Assembly (NCBI RefSeq): GCF_003402535.2 | Contig: NZ_AP025171.1 | Coordinates: 1-64,000 of the forward strand | Direction: 5' to 3' | Source: Cupriavidus sp. P-10 | GTDB taxonomy: Bacteria > Pseudomonadota > Gammaproteobacteria > Burkholderiales > Burkholderiaceae | Length of the DNA: 64,000 nucleotides | The notes under the pieces: model-generated | What the model saw: the letters and a program-made list of their open reading frames with translations, nothing else | What the model was told of the DNA's origin: nothing | Database searches by the model: none | Position numbers and translations under genes: made by a program | In this document: positions 41,756-49,975 of the stretch, piece by piece | Position numbering within the stretch: position 1 is the stretch's first letter | Layout: each line of letters starts with the position of its first letter

Positions 41756-42831
41756 TGATGAACACGAATCTGCTGGAGACTTCCAGCGCCGAATGGCTCG
41801 CGGTGCTCCAGCGTTGCCGGCATGACAGCCACCACATGCCGGGCTGGCTGCGCGCGTCGCAGCATGAAGGCGGCGGCAAGCCGTTTGCCGTCCACGTCAC
41901 GGACGGCAGCCACGAGCTGTTCCTGCCGCTGCTGAACCGGGACATCAACGGCAAGGACTGGGATGCAAGCTCGCCCTACGGGTTTGCCGGCCCGCTGGTC
42001 AGCGACGACGCCCCGGCCTCGTTCGCTGACGAGGCCTTGGCGGCGGCCATGGAGGTGCTGCGCGGGCAGGGGTGTGTCTCGTGCTTTATCCGGTTGAATC
42101 CGATCGTCAATGCGCAATGGAGCAGTTCCATCGGAACGCTGATCGAGCATGGCCAGACGATCTCGATCGACCTGTCCAAGAGCGAGGCCGAGCACTGGCG
42201 GGACACCTCGCACGGGCACAGGCTGGAGATTTCCAAGGCAATGCGGGCTGGGGTCACGGTGCGCCTGGACGAGACGCTGGAAACGCTGCCGCATTTCATC
42301 CGTCTCTACAACGCGTCGATGGACAGGCTGCGCGCGTCCGACTACTACTTCTTCGACGACGCCTACCACTACAGCCTGGCCCAGGAACTCGGTGACCGGC
42401 TGCGGCTGTTCGTGGCAGAGGAGGAGGGCGTCATCATCGGCGGCGCGACGGTCATGGTGTCCGGCGACGGCGGCATCCTGCAAGGCCACCTGATGGGCAT
42501 CGACGCGCGATACCGGCACCGGCAGCCCAGCAAGATCATGCTGCACGCCATCCGGCAGTGGGGACGGGAGCAGGGGCACCGGTACTACCACCTCGGCGGC
42601 GGCCTGGGCGGATCGGCGGAGGATTCGCTGTTCCGCTTCAAGCGCGGGTTCTCGCCGGACACCCATGTATTCTGCACGCAGCGCGTGGTGGTGGATCCTG
42701 ACCGGTACCAGGCACTGTGCGGCGATACGCCCTCGGTGCTGGAGGACCTGAGCGGGTTTTTCCCGGCTTATCGTAAGGCAGATAAGGCAGACAATGCAGA
42801 TAAGGCAGATAAGGCAGAGAGGGCCGGTTAG
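41752..42831 (+). CDS. FemAB/GNAT-like acyltransferase (Acetyltransf_6 type)
   Basis: The 359-residue protein has the double-GNAT layout of FemAB-like or BioF2-like proteins. The substrate half is 1-150. The C-terminal acetyltransferase half includes LFVAEEEGVIIGGATVMV and GREQGHRYYHLGGGLGG, followed by LFRFKRGFSP. In polysaccharide loci these acylate amino sugars or add amino acids from tRNA. Its start overlaps the PLP gene stop, so it probably acts on that enzyme's amine product. The tail is a (Lys-Ala-Asp)n repeat. A strong terminator follows. Confidence 0.78.
   Translation: MMMNTNLLETSSAEWLAVLQRCRHDSHHMPGWLRASQHEGGGKPFAVHVTDGSHELFLPLLNRDINGKDWDASSPYGFAGPLVSDDAPASFADEALAAAMEVLRGQGCVSCFIRLNPIVNAQWSSSIGTLIEHGQTISIDLSKSEAEHWRDTSHGHRLEISKAMRAGVTVRLDETLETLPHFIRLYNASMDRLRASDYYFFDDAYHYSLAQELGDRLRLFVAEEEGVIIGGATVMVSGDGGILQGHLMGIDARYRHRQPSKIMLHAIRQWGREQGHRYYHLGGGLGGSAEDSLFRFKRGFSPDTHVFCTQRVVVDPDRYQALCGDTPSVLEDLSGFFPAYRKADKADNADKADKAERAG
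42775..42820 (+). repeat. AAGGCAGAT 9-nt tandem repeat at the 3' end of the FemAB-like gene
   Basis: Five near-identical 9-base units encode KAD KAD NAD KAD KAE at the extreme C terminus. The in-frame period means slippage changes tail length only. Confidence 0.85.
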
Positions 42832-42849
42832 CGCTCCGGCATAAGCAGC

Positions 42850-42880
42850 GAAGGCCGCCCGTTGAGGCGGCCTTCTTTTT
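42850..42880 (+). terminator. Rho-independent terminator of the 38123-42831 gene group
   Basis: GAAGGCCGCC and GGCGGCCTTC form a perfect 10-bp stem followed by TTTTT. It ends the rightward pgt-aminotransferase-PAP2-PLP-FemAB group, 19 bases after the last stop. Confidence 0.93.
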
Positions 42881-42921
42881 ATGCGCGCGCCAGGGAGGGT
42901 TGCCCCCTGGCCGTGAGCGGA

Positions 42922-45015
42922 TCAGAGCAGCTTGCCCGAGCCCAGCAACCCAGCCGGTTCGACTTCGCTGCCGGCTTCGGGCTGGCTGCCCGCCTGGAAC
43001 GCGACCCGGCGCAGCGCGACCGGCAGCGGCCCGAGCTGCCGCGGTGCCCTGGCTTCTTCCTGCACATCGTGGCTGCCGTGGCTGCCGTGACTGCTGTCTG
43101 CCGGCACGGTCCGCTCCGGCTTGCGCGAAGACTCGCCGAGCGAGGAGTATGGTGCATATTCCGGCACGATCGACTGCACCGCCGTCTGTATGCTGACCTC
43201 GTCGCGGGAGTCGCAGGCCGCGTAGAGCCTGGCCAGCTTTTCCCGTAGTTCCGTCTCCTCCAGGCGCGGCTCCTCCGAGCACATGATGCGTTCGTGCTCG
43301 CTCGGCGTGACTTGCCCGCCGATCAGCAGCTCTTCGTAAAGCTTTTCTCCGGGGCGCAGGCCGACGAACGCGATCTCGATGTCCCCGTTCGGGTTCTTGC
43401 TGGTGCGTTCCACCAGCCCCGCCATCTCGATCATCGTCCTGGCCAGGTCCACGATGCGCACCGGCTGCCCCATGTCCAGCACAAACACCTCGCCGCCGCG
43501 CGCCATGGCGCCGGCCTGGATCACCAGTTGCGAGGCCTCGGGGATCAGCATGAAGAAGCGGATGACATCCGGGTGGGTGATCGTGATCGGCCCGCCCGCT
43601 TCGATCTGGCTGCGGAACAGCGGAACCACCGAGCCGGAAGACCCGAGCACATTGCCGAAGCGGACCATCGCATAGACCGTGCGGGTACCGGGCCGGGCCG
43701 CGGCGGCCTGGAAGATCAGCTCCGCGATGCGCTTGCTCGCGCCCATCACATTGGTAGGCCGGACGGCCTTGTCGGTCGAGACCAGGACGCAGGTCTGCAC
43801 GCCGAAGCGATCGGCCATGTTGGCGATGGTGAGCGAGCCCAGCACGTTGTTGCGAATGCCTTCGGGCATGTTGTCCTCGACCAGCGGAACGTGCTTGTAC
43901 GCCGCGGCGTGGTAGATCGTGTCGACCTGCTGGCCCTGCATTGCCGCGGCCACCGCATTGGCGTCGCACACCGAGCCGATGCGCGCCATCAGCTGCACCC
44001 CGGGGAAGGTGCGGCGCAGGTCCTGCTCGATCATGTACAGCGCCCACTCGGAATGGTCGAGCAGAATGATCTTGCGTGGCTGCTGCGAAGCGACCTGGCG
44101 GCACAGCTCACTGCCGATGGAACCACCTGCGCCAGTCACCATGACAACCTTGCCGTGCGTGCACTTGGCGAACAGCGCCTCGCGCGGCGGCACGGGAGGC
44201 CGGCCGAGCAGGTCCTCCAGCTTGACTTCGCGGATCGACTGCATGGTGATCTTGCGGTCTACCAGTTCCAGCAGCGTGGGCAGGGTGCGCACGCTCACGC
44301 CACACCGGTGCAGCTTGTCCAGGATCCGCTTGCGCTGCTCCGGCGACAGCGATGGCACCGCCAGCACGACTTCGTCGACGCCCAGCCGCTGCAACTCTGC
44401 CTTCAGGCGCGAGGTATGGAACACCGGCAAATCGGCGAACGTGTGGTTGCCGAGCGAGCGATCGTCATCGAAGAAGCAGACGGCCTCGTGGTCGACGCTG
44501 GCGCGCATGGCGCTGGCGAGCTGGAAGCCGGCCTCGCCGGCACCGTAGATGGCGACATGCCGCGTCGGATGGCCGCGGGAGGTGCGCCACAGCTGGGTTC
44601 GCCGTACCAGGGCGCGGATCAGGAAACGCGAGATCACCACGTAGGCGAAGGCAATGAACCAGTAGATCAGCAGGCCTGCGCGCGGCAGGCGGCTATCGTT
44701 GATCAGGAACGATACGGCGTAGGTCAGCCCGACCAGGGCCGCCATGCTGATGCCGGCCGCCCATAGCACCTTCAGGTCGATATACCGCAGCACGGTCCGG
44801 TAGAGTCCGCTGAAGGCCAGCACCGGGATCGTCAGCACCGCGATGAACAGCGGCGGCAGCATCCCGTACTGCAGGATCAGTCCGCCGTCGCCGGCACGCA
44901 GCAGCAGCGCCAGCGTGAAGCACAGCGGCAACGCGAGCAGGTCGACCGTCATCATCACGACGATCTTCTGCCGGCGCGTCAGGGACACGGGACTTGGCAA
45001 GCGCATGCCGGTCAT
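42922..45015 (-). CDS. WbpM/FlaA1-type UDP-HexNAc 4,6-dehydratase
   Basis: The 697-residue membrane enzyme has four N-terminal membrane segments (about 15-125) and a CoA-binding-like domain. The C-terminal short-chain-dehydrogenase domain has VTGAGGSIGSELCRQ (near 290) and STDKAVRPTNVMGASKR, where Met replaces the usual catalytic Tyr as in WbpM/CapD. It converts UDP-GlcNAc to the 4-keto-6-deoxy sugar used by aminotransferases. It starts at ATG 45015 with GGAGGTG. It converges with the FemAB-like gene. About 80 residues after the catalytic domain are Pro/Ser/Arg-rich and poorly conserved. Confidence 0.93.
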   Translation of the reverse strand: MTGMRLPSPVSLTRRQKIVVMMTVDLLALPLCFTLALLLRAGDGGLILQYGMLPPLFIAVLTIPVLAFSGLYRTVLRYIDLKVLWAAGISMAALVGLTYAVSFLINDSRLPRAGLLIYWFIAFAYVVISRFLIRALVRRTQLWRTSRGHPTRHVAIYGAGEAGFQLASAMRASVDHEAVCFFDDDRSLGNHTFADLPVFHTSRLKAELQRLGVDEVVLAVPSLSPEQRKRILDKLHRCGVSVRTLPTLLELVDRKITMQSIREVKLEDLLGRPPVPPREALFAKCTHGKVVMVTGAGGSIGSELCRQVASQQPRKIILLDHSEWALYMIEQDLRRTFPGVQLMARIGSVCDANAVAAAMQGQQVDTIYHAAAYKHVPLVEDNMPEGIRNNVLGSLTIANMADRFGVQTCVLVSTDKAVRPTNVMGASKRIAELIFQAAAARPGTRTVYAMVRFGNVLGSSGSVVPLFRSQIEAGGPITITHPDVIRFFMLIPEASQLVIQAGAMARGGEVFVLDMGQPVRIVDLARTMIEMAGLVERTSKNPNGDIEIAFVGLRPGEKLYEELLIGGQVTPSEHERIMCSEEPRLEETELREKLARLYAACDSRDEVSIQTAVQSIVPEYAPYSSLGESSRKPERTVPADSSHGSHGSHDVQEEARAPRQLGPLPVALRRVAFQAGSQPEAGSEVEPAGLLGSGKLL

Positions 45016-45349
45016 GGGCGCACCTCCTGCCACGTCAGTCGGGCCATGCCGTCCGGCATCGCCTCCAACATCGTCATTGCTGTCCGCACGCCCTGGGACC
45101 GGCAGGGGGCGGGTACCGCTCTAAGCATCCATATCGGTGTGTTCATGGCACGGCTCTTCTTGTTCCCGTTCAGGGCGAACGCCACCCGCCGGTACGTTGC
45201 GTGCCGGCTACTGGCGGCGCTTCACGCGGCACGACGTGCCGGTGTGAATCGCTTTACTGAAAGCTATCGTGTCTGCACGGGGTGGCGCAATTAGGCTACG
45301 TGCGCTGCCGAACGCGGATACGGCGGGTGGGGCGAAGGGCGGGGCGCGC

Positions 45350-45380
45350 GGCGCGTGTGCGCAGAAACGGGTACGCATGC
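45350..45380 (+). repeat. Hairpin-loop element, copy B
   Basis: The core GCAGAAACGGGTAC (45361-45374) is flanked by GTGTGC and GCATGC, which pair with two G-U wobbles. Outer GGC and GCC can extend the stem. Confidence 0.55.
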
Positions 45381-45488
45381 CGGCCCGGGGGAGAGGACAT
45401 CGCGGGGCCGCAAGGCGGCGTTGCAGGCCCTGCCAGGCGGGAGAACGGGCACCGCCGAGGCATCGACGGACGATACGCAGGCGCTTGT

Positions 45489-45522
45489 TTGTGGCCCGCA
45501 GAAATGGGTACGCCCGGGTCAT
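45489..45522 (+). repeat. Hairpin-loop element, copy C
   Basis: The core is GCAGAAATGGGTAC (one change from the other copies, 45498-45511). Flanking TGTGGCCC can pair with GGGTCATG, with wobbles, closing a larger loop. A second GC-rich hairpin (CCCGGG/CCCGGG) follows directly. Confidence 0.5.
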
Positions 45523-45542
45523 GGCCCGGGCTTGCATGTCGC

Positions 45543-46487
45543 TCAGTCGCGCGGCAGCGGGGTGCCCAGCCCCGCGGTGCCGGCACGCTCGCCCAGTTCG
45601 GTGCGCGGCCCGCGCAGCAACTGCCACAGGCAGCCCGCGGTGGCGTAGAAATCGCCGGCGCCGCGCGCGCCTGCGGTGCGCAGGTCGCGGCCCAGCGCGT
45701 GCGGCAGCGCCAGCAGCAGGAACAGGGCCGCCTTCACCGGGCGCCGGTGGCCGCGCCGGTAGCGCTGGCAGGCCACATACAGGCGCGCGGCTTCGCAGGC
45801 GGGGCCGGCGCGCTCTGCGCGCGCCGCGGGGCGTGTGGCAGGCAGGCGCTGGTTGACCGCGCTTGTGACCAGCTCGATGCGGTAGCCCAGCTCCTGGACC
45901 GCACGGCCGGTCAGCTCGAACTCGTCATAGCCGCCGGCAAGCTGCTCATCGAAGTGCACGTGCTCGAACAGCTCGCGCGGGAACACCGCGCTGTGCAGCA
46001 GCACCGAGCTCAGGCGTTCGCCGCGCCGGTAGTCCTGCGTGGGGTCGCCAAGGAACGCCGGCTTGCGCGGGCGTCCCGGCTGGCCCTGGCACACCTCGGT
46101 GCCGGTCAGGATCAGCGGCGTTGCGCAGCCGGCCGTGGCACGGCGGATATGGTCGTCGGCAATGCACTCGGTCATCTGCTGCAGGAAGGTCGGGCCCAGC
46201 AGGGTCCAGTCGTCCAGGAACAACACGTGCGAGCCGGTGGCCGCGCGCAAGGAGCGGTTCCGGTTGGCAGCCCCGGAGCGGCGCGGGCCTTCCAGGTAAG
46301 TGATGTCCGGATAGTCGCGGCGCATCATCTCGCGCGTGGCGTAGCCGCTGCTGTCGTCGGTGACGATCAGCTGGTGCGGCGGCATGGTGGATTCGGCGAC
46401 CGACTGCAGCGCGCGCTGTAGTCCCTCGGGATGGTCGCACGTAAGGATGCACACCGAAAAGGTGGGCAGGAAAGTGCTTGCCGGCAT
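45543..46487 (-). CDS. Glycosyltransferase family 2
   Basis: The 314-residue GT-A enzyme has FSVCILTCDHPEGLQRALQS, VTDDSSG and the divalent-metal region LFLDDWTLLGP where DxD motifs sit. It is followed by a DEQLAGGYDEFELTGRA segment typical of acceptor recognition. The last 80 residues are Arg/Ala-rich and divergent. The start at ATG 46487 has a GGAGGGG site. It is transcribed with or after the LuxR-type gene (85-base gap) on the minus strand. It probably adds one sugar of the EPS unit. Confidence 0.88.
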   Translation of the reverse strand: MPASTFLPTFSVCILTCDHPEGLQRALQSVAESTMPPHQLIVTDDSSGYATREMMRRDYPDITYLEGPRRSGAANRNRSLRAATGSHVLFLDDWTLLGPTFLQQMTECIADDHIRRATAGCATPLILTGTEVCQGQPGRPRKPAFLGDPTQDYRRGERLSSVLLHSAVFPRELFEHVHFDEQLAGGYDEFELTGRAVQELGYRIELVTSAVNQRLPATRPAARAERAGPACEAARLYVACQRYRRGHRRPVKAALFLLLALPHALGRDLRTAGARGAGDFYATAGCLWQLLRGPRTELGERAGTAGLGTPLPRD

Positions 46488-46572
46488 GGTTGACCCCTCC
46501 GATGTTCGGCGTGAGGCTGGCACGCGCGCCGGCGCCGTCTGGCGCGGGCACGGCGCGGTGCCAGTGAAGCTG

Positions 46573-47523
46573 CTACAGCGTCTGGCTGGTGCTGCGGAAC
46601 GGGGCTTCTGCGTGCGGCGAACCCACCACCGAGCGGCTGCTGTCGCGCGTGAACGGTTCGTCGCCGCTGACCCACTCCAGCGTCGCGCCGCGCTGCAGGG
46701 CGGCGTAGACCGCTTCGCCCTTGTTGCGCACCTTGAGCCGCTGGTACAGCGTGCAGGCGTGGCTCTTCACCGTCGCCACCGAGATGTTCAGCATGCGGCT
46801 GACCGTCTTGATCGGGTAGCCGCGTGCCAGCAGCACCAGCACTTCGTACTGGCGCGGCGTGATCTTGAGCATTTCGGCTTCGCCGTAGCTCGGCTCTTCC
46901 TCGGCCATCGGCACTGCGCTGGGGGCAGCTGGCGCGGCCAATGGCTGGCCCGGCCTCAGGTCGGTCAGGTCGCGCACCGCCACGGCAGCGCGCGGCATGC
47001 TGCGCGGCGCACTGGCGCAGGAGGCGAGCGAGAGCGAATCGGTGGGCAGGCTCGCCGGCAAGGGCAGCGGCGCTGCCGAGGCGAGCGACTGCACCGCCGG
47101 CATGGCTGAACGCGAGGCAGAAGGCGTGGCTCCGGTCTCGGCCGAGAACAGCAGGCCTTGCACTCCCGATATGGCCAGGCGGATGGCCGCCTCGATTACC
47201 GCCAGCGAGGCAGTTTTCGGCAGGCAGCCGCACACCCCGCGGGCACTTTCCGGATTGGGCACGTGCAAGGGCAACACGTCGGCCAGGATCAGCACACGCT
47301 GCGGCTGCAGCAAGGTCTGGGCCTGTTCGAGTTGTGCCCAGCCCGGACCGGGTTCGGCGGGCATGCCGAACACGAGCAGGTCTGCATGGTGGTGCCGGCT
47401 ATCGAGCCTGGCGATGTCCGCGGGCGCAATGGCTGCCACCTGGGCGGATTCCTGGATGTTCTCGAGCATCTGCAACAGCCCGAGCCGGAGCAGCGGATGC
47501 TCCTCGATCAGCAACGCGTTCAT
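46573..47523 (-). CDS. LuxR-type regulator with degenerate receiver (paralogue of 5888)
   Basis: The 316-residue protein has a pseudo-receiver (about 1-125; ALLIEEHPLLRLGL, with DLLVFGMP where the phosphorylated Asp should be, and GCLPK keeping the lysine). A long Ala/Pro/Ser linker follows, then a LuxR helix-turn-helix (about 225-290; ITPRQYEVLVLLARGYPIKT) almost identical to that of the 5888 protein. The nearly identical recognition helices imply shared or overlapping binding sites. The start at ATG 47523 has GGGGAG; a GTG nine bases earlier is possible. It is likely an EPS regulator by position. Confidence 0.88.
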   Translation of the reverse strand: MNALLIEEHPLLRLGLLQMLENIQESAQVAAIAPADIARLDSRHHHADLLVFGMPAEPGPGWAQLEQAQTLLQPQRVLILADVLPLHVPNPESARGVCGCLPKTASLAVIEAAIRLAISGVQGLLFSAETGATPSASRSAMPAVQSLASAAPLPLPASLPTDSLSLASCASAPRSMPRAAVAVRDLTDLRPGQPLAAPAAPSAVPMAEEEPSYGEAEMLKITPRQYEVLVLLARGYPIKTVSRMLNISVATVKSHACTLYQRLKVRNKGEAVYAALQRGATLEWVSGDEPFTRDSSRSVVGSPHAEAPFRSTSQTL

Positions 47524-48238
47524 TGACTTCACTCCCCGTTACTCGGGAGCGGACTGCGGGACGCTTTGCGTATGGAGGACAGTGCAGGACGGCAGCCACC
47601 ATTAGTGTCTGACCGTGTGTATGACCCCCATGCTTCCATGCCCCGGCAGTCCCGTTCTTCTGGATGGAACTTGTCGATGGCTGGATGGTTGACCCGAACC
47701 CGAACCCGAAAGATTCTCGCTCCTAAATCGGCTTAAATTCATCTTATGGGCTGGTTGAGTGGATTGCAAGCGAGCTGAATTGGGACGAGACAGGGTGGGA
47801 ATGACAGGCCCGTCATAATCCTTTAAGAATTCACCCGAATGCGCCATACCAGGTTCCGCAAACGCCGCCCTGGCAGCGGGTTTCGGCAGTTTCACCGATG
47901 TGACACTTGTTTTTAAAATGGTTGCAGCACTGAAACAGATCGCATTATTCGAAGCCCTCATGAGAGGGTTTGGTAACCCTATAGTGGGGTGTACGGAATA
48001 TATGGTGCATGCAGGTGACGCAATTATGAAACGGCAGCTTGATACGATGTTTCGTAATATATCTGCGCGATAAATGACCCGCTCGGGCGCATGGCCTAGT
48101 GCTTCTGGATGAGGGGGTGCTACACCCTCGGAATGAGACCTGGAACGGCTCGTGCACCGGCCTGCACCGGGCTTGCCACCAACTGCGTCCGACAGGGTGG
48201 CAAGCCGGTACCGGGACCCTGGTCCGTCAGCGGGTTCG
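47524..48238. other. Long intergenic region upstream of the LuxR-type gene
   Basis: No supported gene is seen in about 715 bases. It holds a short CCGAAC/ACCCGA tandem run (about 47693-47715), a half-palindrome TTTCACCGATGTGACA (47890-47905) that matches the dyad upstream of the glycine-rich gene, and an AT-rich segment with a GAAAC/GTTTC pair (about 48027-48056). It is likely a complex promoter for the leftward regulator. Confidence 0.5.
47890..47905. promoter_or_regulatory. Candidate regulator site CACCGATGTGACA (copy near LuxR gene)
   Basis: TTTCACCGATGTGACA shares 13 bases with the perfect dyad at 58244-58261. It lies about 370 bases upstream of the LuxR-type gene at 47523. Confidence 0.35.
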
Positions 48239-48556
48239 TCAGCGGGTCCAGTAGCCGGGGCGCATCACCCAGCCCTGCGGTCCGCGCACCCAGCGGTCGG
48301 GCACGAAACGGTGACCCGGGCGCTGCGCCTGCCAGTAGCCGGGGCGCCAGTCGTAGCGGCCGCGCGCGCCGGCCCAGTGGCCGGGCACCCAGACCTGGCC
48401 GCGGCGTGCGGCGGGATGCGGCTCATAGCGCGGCGGCGGCGGCGGATGGCCATAGCCGCGGGCCTCGGCGGTGGGATGGGCTTCGGCGGGGGCGATGAGG
48501 CCGAAGGCGCCGCCCGTGGCGAGGACGGCTGCGGCAAGCATGAGCTGGCGTTTCAT
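48239..48556 (-). CDS. Exported YXWGXW-repeat protein
   Basis: This is a 105-residue exported protein. The signal peptide is residues 1-26 (ending PAEA). After a Pro-rich stretch come aromatic repeats of the YXWGXW kind (VWVPGHWAG, WRPGYWQA, GWVMRPGYW). Proteins of this family are small periplasmic or surface proteins of unknown function, common in Burkholderiaceae. It has an AAGGAG ribosome site. It is 73 bases after the small lipoprotein gene on the same strand, and the two may be co-transcribed. Confidence 0.85.
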   Translation of the reverse strand: MKRQLMLAAAVLATGGAFGLIAPAEAHPTAEARGYGHPPPPPRYEPHPAARRGQVWVPGHWAGARGRYDWRPGYWQAQRPGHRFVPDRWVRGPQGWVMRPGYWTR

Positions 48557-48629
48557 GGGAAGGCTCCTTGTGGGCGGTCGTTAAGGCAGACAGTCGATCA
48601 GTCAATCGGTTTGTGGATCAATCCGTGGA

Positions 48630-48755
48630 TCAATACCGGTCGTAGTGATGGTGGTAGCGGGGCGGCGGTCCGCCGCGCGGCGGCACGACGATGCAGGCGG
48701 AAAGCAGTGCGGCCGTGGTGGACAGCAGCACGACCAGGGAGAGGGCGCGTTTCAT
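48630..48755 (-). CDS. Very small lipoprotein (41 residues)
   Basis: The translation begins MKRALSLVVLLSTTAALL and has the lipobox LLSAC with Cys21. The mature peptide is only 21 residues, mainly Pro, Arg, His and Tyr (ending YHHHYDRY). An AGGAG site precedes the ATG by nine bases. It resembles small lipoproteins that sit beside YXWGXW genes. The signal peptide and lipobox make it very likely real despite its size. The histidines hint at metal binding, but that is only a suggestion. Confidence 0.7.
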   Translation of the reverse strand: MKRALSLVVLLSTTAALLSACIVVPPRGGPPPRYHHHYDRY

Positions 48756-49325
48756 TTCTTGGGCTCCTGCGGGATCGCGTTGGACACGGCTTCAATGTAG
48801 CGACCGGCCCCCTCGCTGCGTGCTTGCACTTGTAAGGCTGTCTCACATGGCGCTGAATCGCGCGAGATCGGGCGCGCGGTGCCTGGCGATGCCTGCGGAG
48901 CCTTGCGCGGCAAGGCTCGCGGGGCGCGGGAGCGGCACTGCCGAAGGGTGCGGCAAGCGCACGGATGGCGTAATGTGACGTTACATCGGAAATAGATCTT
49001 GCAAGCAAACGGGAGCCCGCTGGCGGCGCCAGGGTAGCGGCGTGATGGTGGCGGGCGCATTGCCGCGGCGACGCAGAAACGGGTACGGTCGGCGGGTTTG
49101 CCGGGGTCTTGCGCAGATGGGCCCGGACGGTGCAGCATGCTTCAGCATGGCTCGCGCTGCGTACCGGATGGGTTCGTTACGGTGCGCGCGGGATCCCGGA
49201 AGGCCGGGGTACGGCCGCTCCGGGCCACCGCGCCAATGGCACGAAGCTTGCGCCTGGGCCATTGCCAGACGGAGCCCGGTCGGGCCAGGAAGCGGAATCT
49301 GCCACGTGTGCTTGAAGGAGGCGCC
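48756..49325. other. Intergenic region with hairpin-loop element copy D
   Basis: About 570 bases lie between the leftward lipoprotein gene and the rightward small ORF. No supported gene is present. Copy D of the GCAGAAACGGGTAC element lies at about 49067-49092. Confidence 0.5.
49067..49092 (+). repeat. Hairpin-loop element, copy D
   Basis: The core GCAGAAACGGGTAC (49073-49086) is flanked by CGAC on the left and GTCG on the right, which can pair. GC-rich partial complementarity extends outward. Confidence 0.5.
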
Positions 49326-49463
49326 ATGCCAATCATGCTCATCGTGCTTGCCTTGCAGTTCTTGCAGGGACTGTCGCCACCCGCCGCGGCGCTGTTCGCG
49401 CTGCCCCAGGAGTTGGAGGCGCCGGATGCCACGGCCACGGTCGAAACCGCGCTGACTCGCTGA
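49326..49463 (+). CDS. Small hydrophobic protein (45 residues)
   Basis: A short ORF begins MPIMLIVLALQFLQGL behind a very strong GAAGGAGG ribosome site. The first 25 residues form one hydrophobic helix, and the rest is acidic and polar (PQELEAPDATATVETALTR). It could be a small membrane protein. It lies 68 bases upstream of cyanase and on the same strand, so the two may be co-transcribed. No family was recognised. Confidence 0.45.
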   Translation: MPIMLIVLALQFLQGLSPPAAALFALPQELEAPDATATVETALTR

Positions 49464-49531
49464 CCTGCCGCCAACGGGCGGTGGCGCTCCGCATGGCTTC
49501 GATCCATCCACGCCATTGTCACGGAGTCAGC

Positions 49532-49975
49532 ATGAACCGCAGCGAAGTCACCGATCTCATCATCGAAGCCAAGGTCCGGCGCGGCATTACCTGGGCGCAG
49601 GTTGCCGAGCGCGTCGGCCGCAGCAAGGAATGGACGACGGCCGCGTGCCTCGGCCAGATGGCTTTCGACGCGGCCGGGGCGCGCGCGGTGACGGAAATCT
49701 TCGGGCTGCCGCCCGAGGCAGAGGCCTGGCTGCGCGAGGTGCCGTACAGGGGCTCGCTGCCAACGGCGGTGCCGACCGATCCGCTGATCTACCGCTTCTA
49801 CGAACTGATCAGCGTGTACGGCACCACCTTCAAGGCACTGATCCACGAGGAGTTTGGCGACGGCATCATGAGCGCGATCGATTTCCGCATGGACCTGCAG
49901 CGCGAAGCCGACCCCAACGGGGATCGGGTGCGCATCGAGATGTCGGGCAAGTTCCTGCCCTACAAGACTTACTGA
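49532..49975 (+). CDS. cynS: Cyanate hydratase (cyanase)
   Basis: The 147-residue enzyme converts cyanate and bicarbonate to ammonia and CO2. The N-terminal helical domain resembles a helix-turn-helix (ITWAQVAERVGRSKEW). The catalytic triad of the family is visible as Arg and Glu in YRFYELISVYG and Ser in GIMSAIDF. Length and C terminus (KFLPYKTY) are normal. The ATG at 49532 with ACGGAG is the family start; the frame is open 17 codons further. It converges with the CynX-like transporter gene, overlapping by 7 bases. No carbonic anhydrase gene (cynT) is present nearby. Confidence 0.95.
   Translation: MNRSEVTDLIIEAKVRRGITWAQVAERVGRSKEWTTAACLGQMAFDAAGARAVTEIFGLPPEAEAWLREVPYRGSLPTAVPTDPLIYRFYELISVYGTTFKALIHEEFGDGIMSAIDFRMDLQREADPNGDRVRIEMSGKFLPYKTY

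Larger units (their letters stand above)
45016..45542. other. Intergenic region with two copies of the hairpin-loop element
   Basis: This 527-base gap lies between wbpM-like and GT2 genes on the same strand. No supported gene is present, although short open frames exist on both strands. Copies B and C of the GCAGAAAYGGGTAC element lie at about 45350-45380 and 45490-45520, facing away from both flanking genes. Confidence 0.6.
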
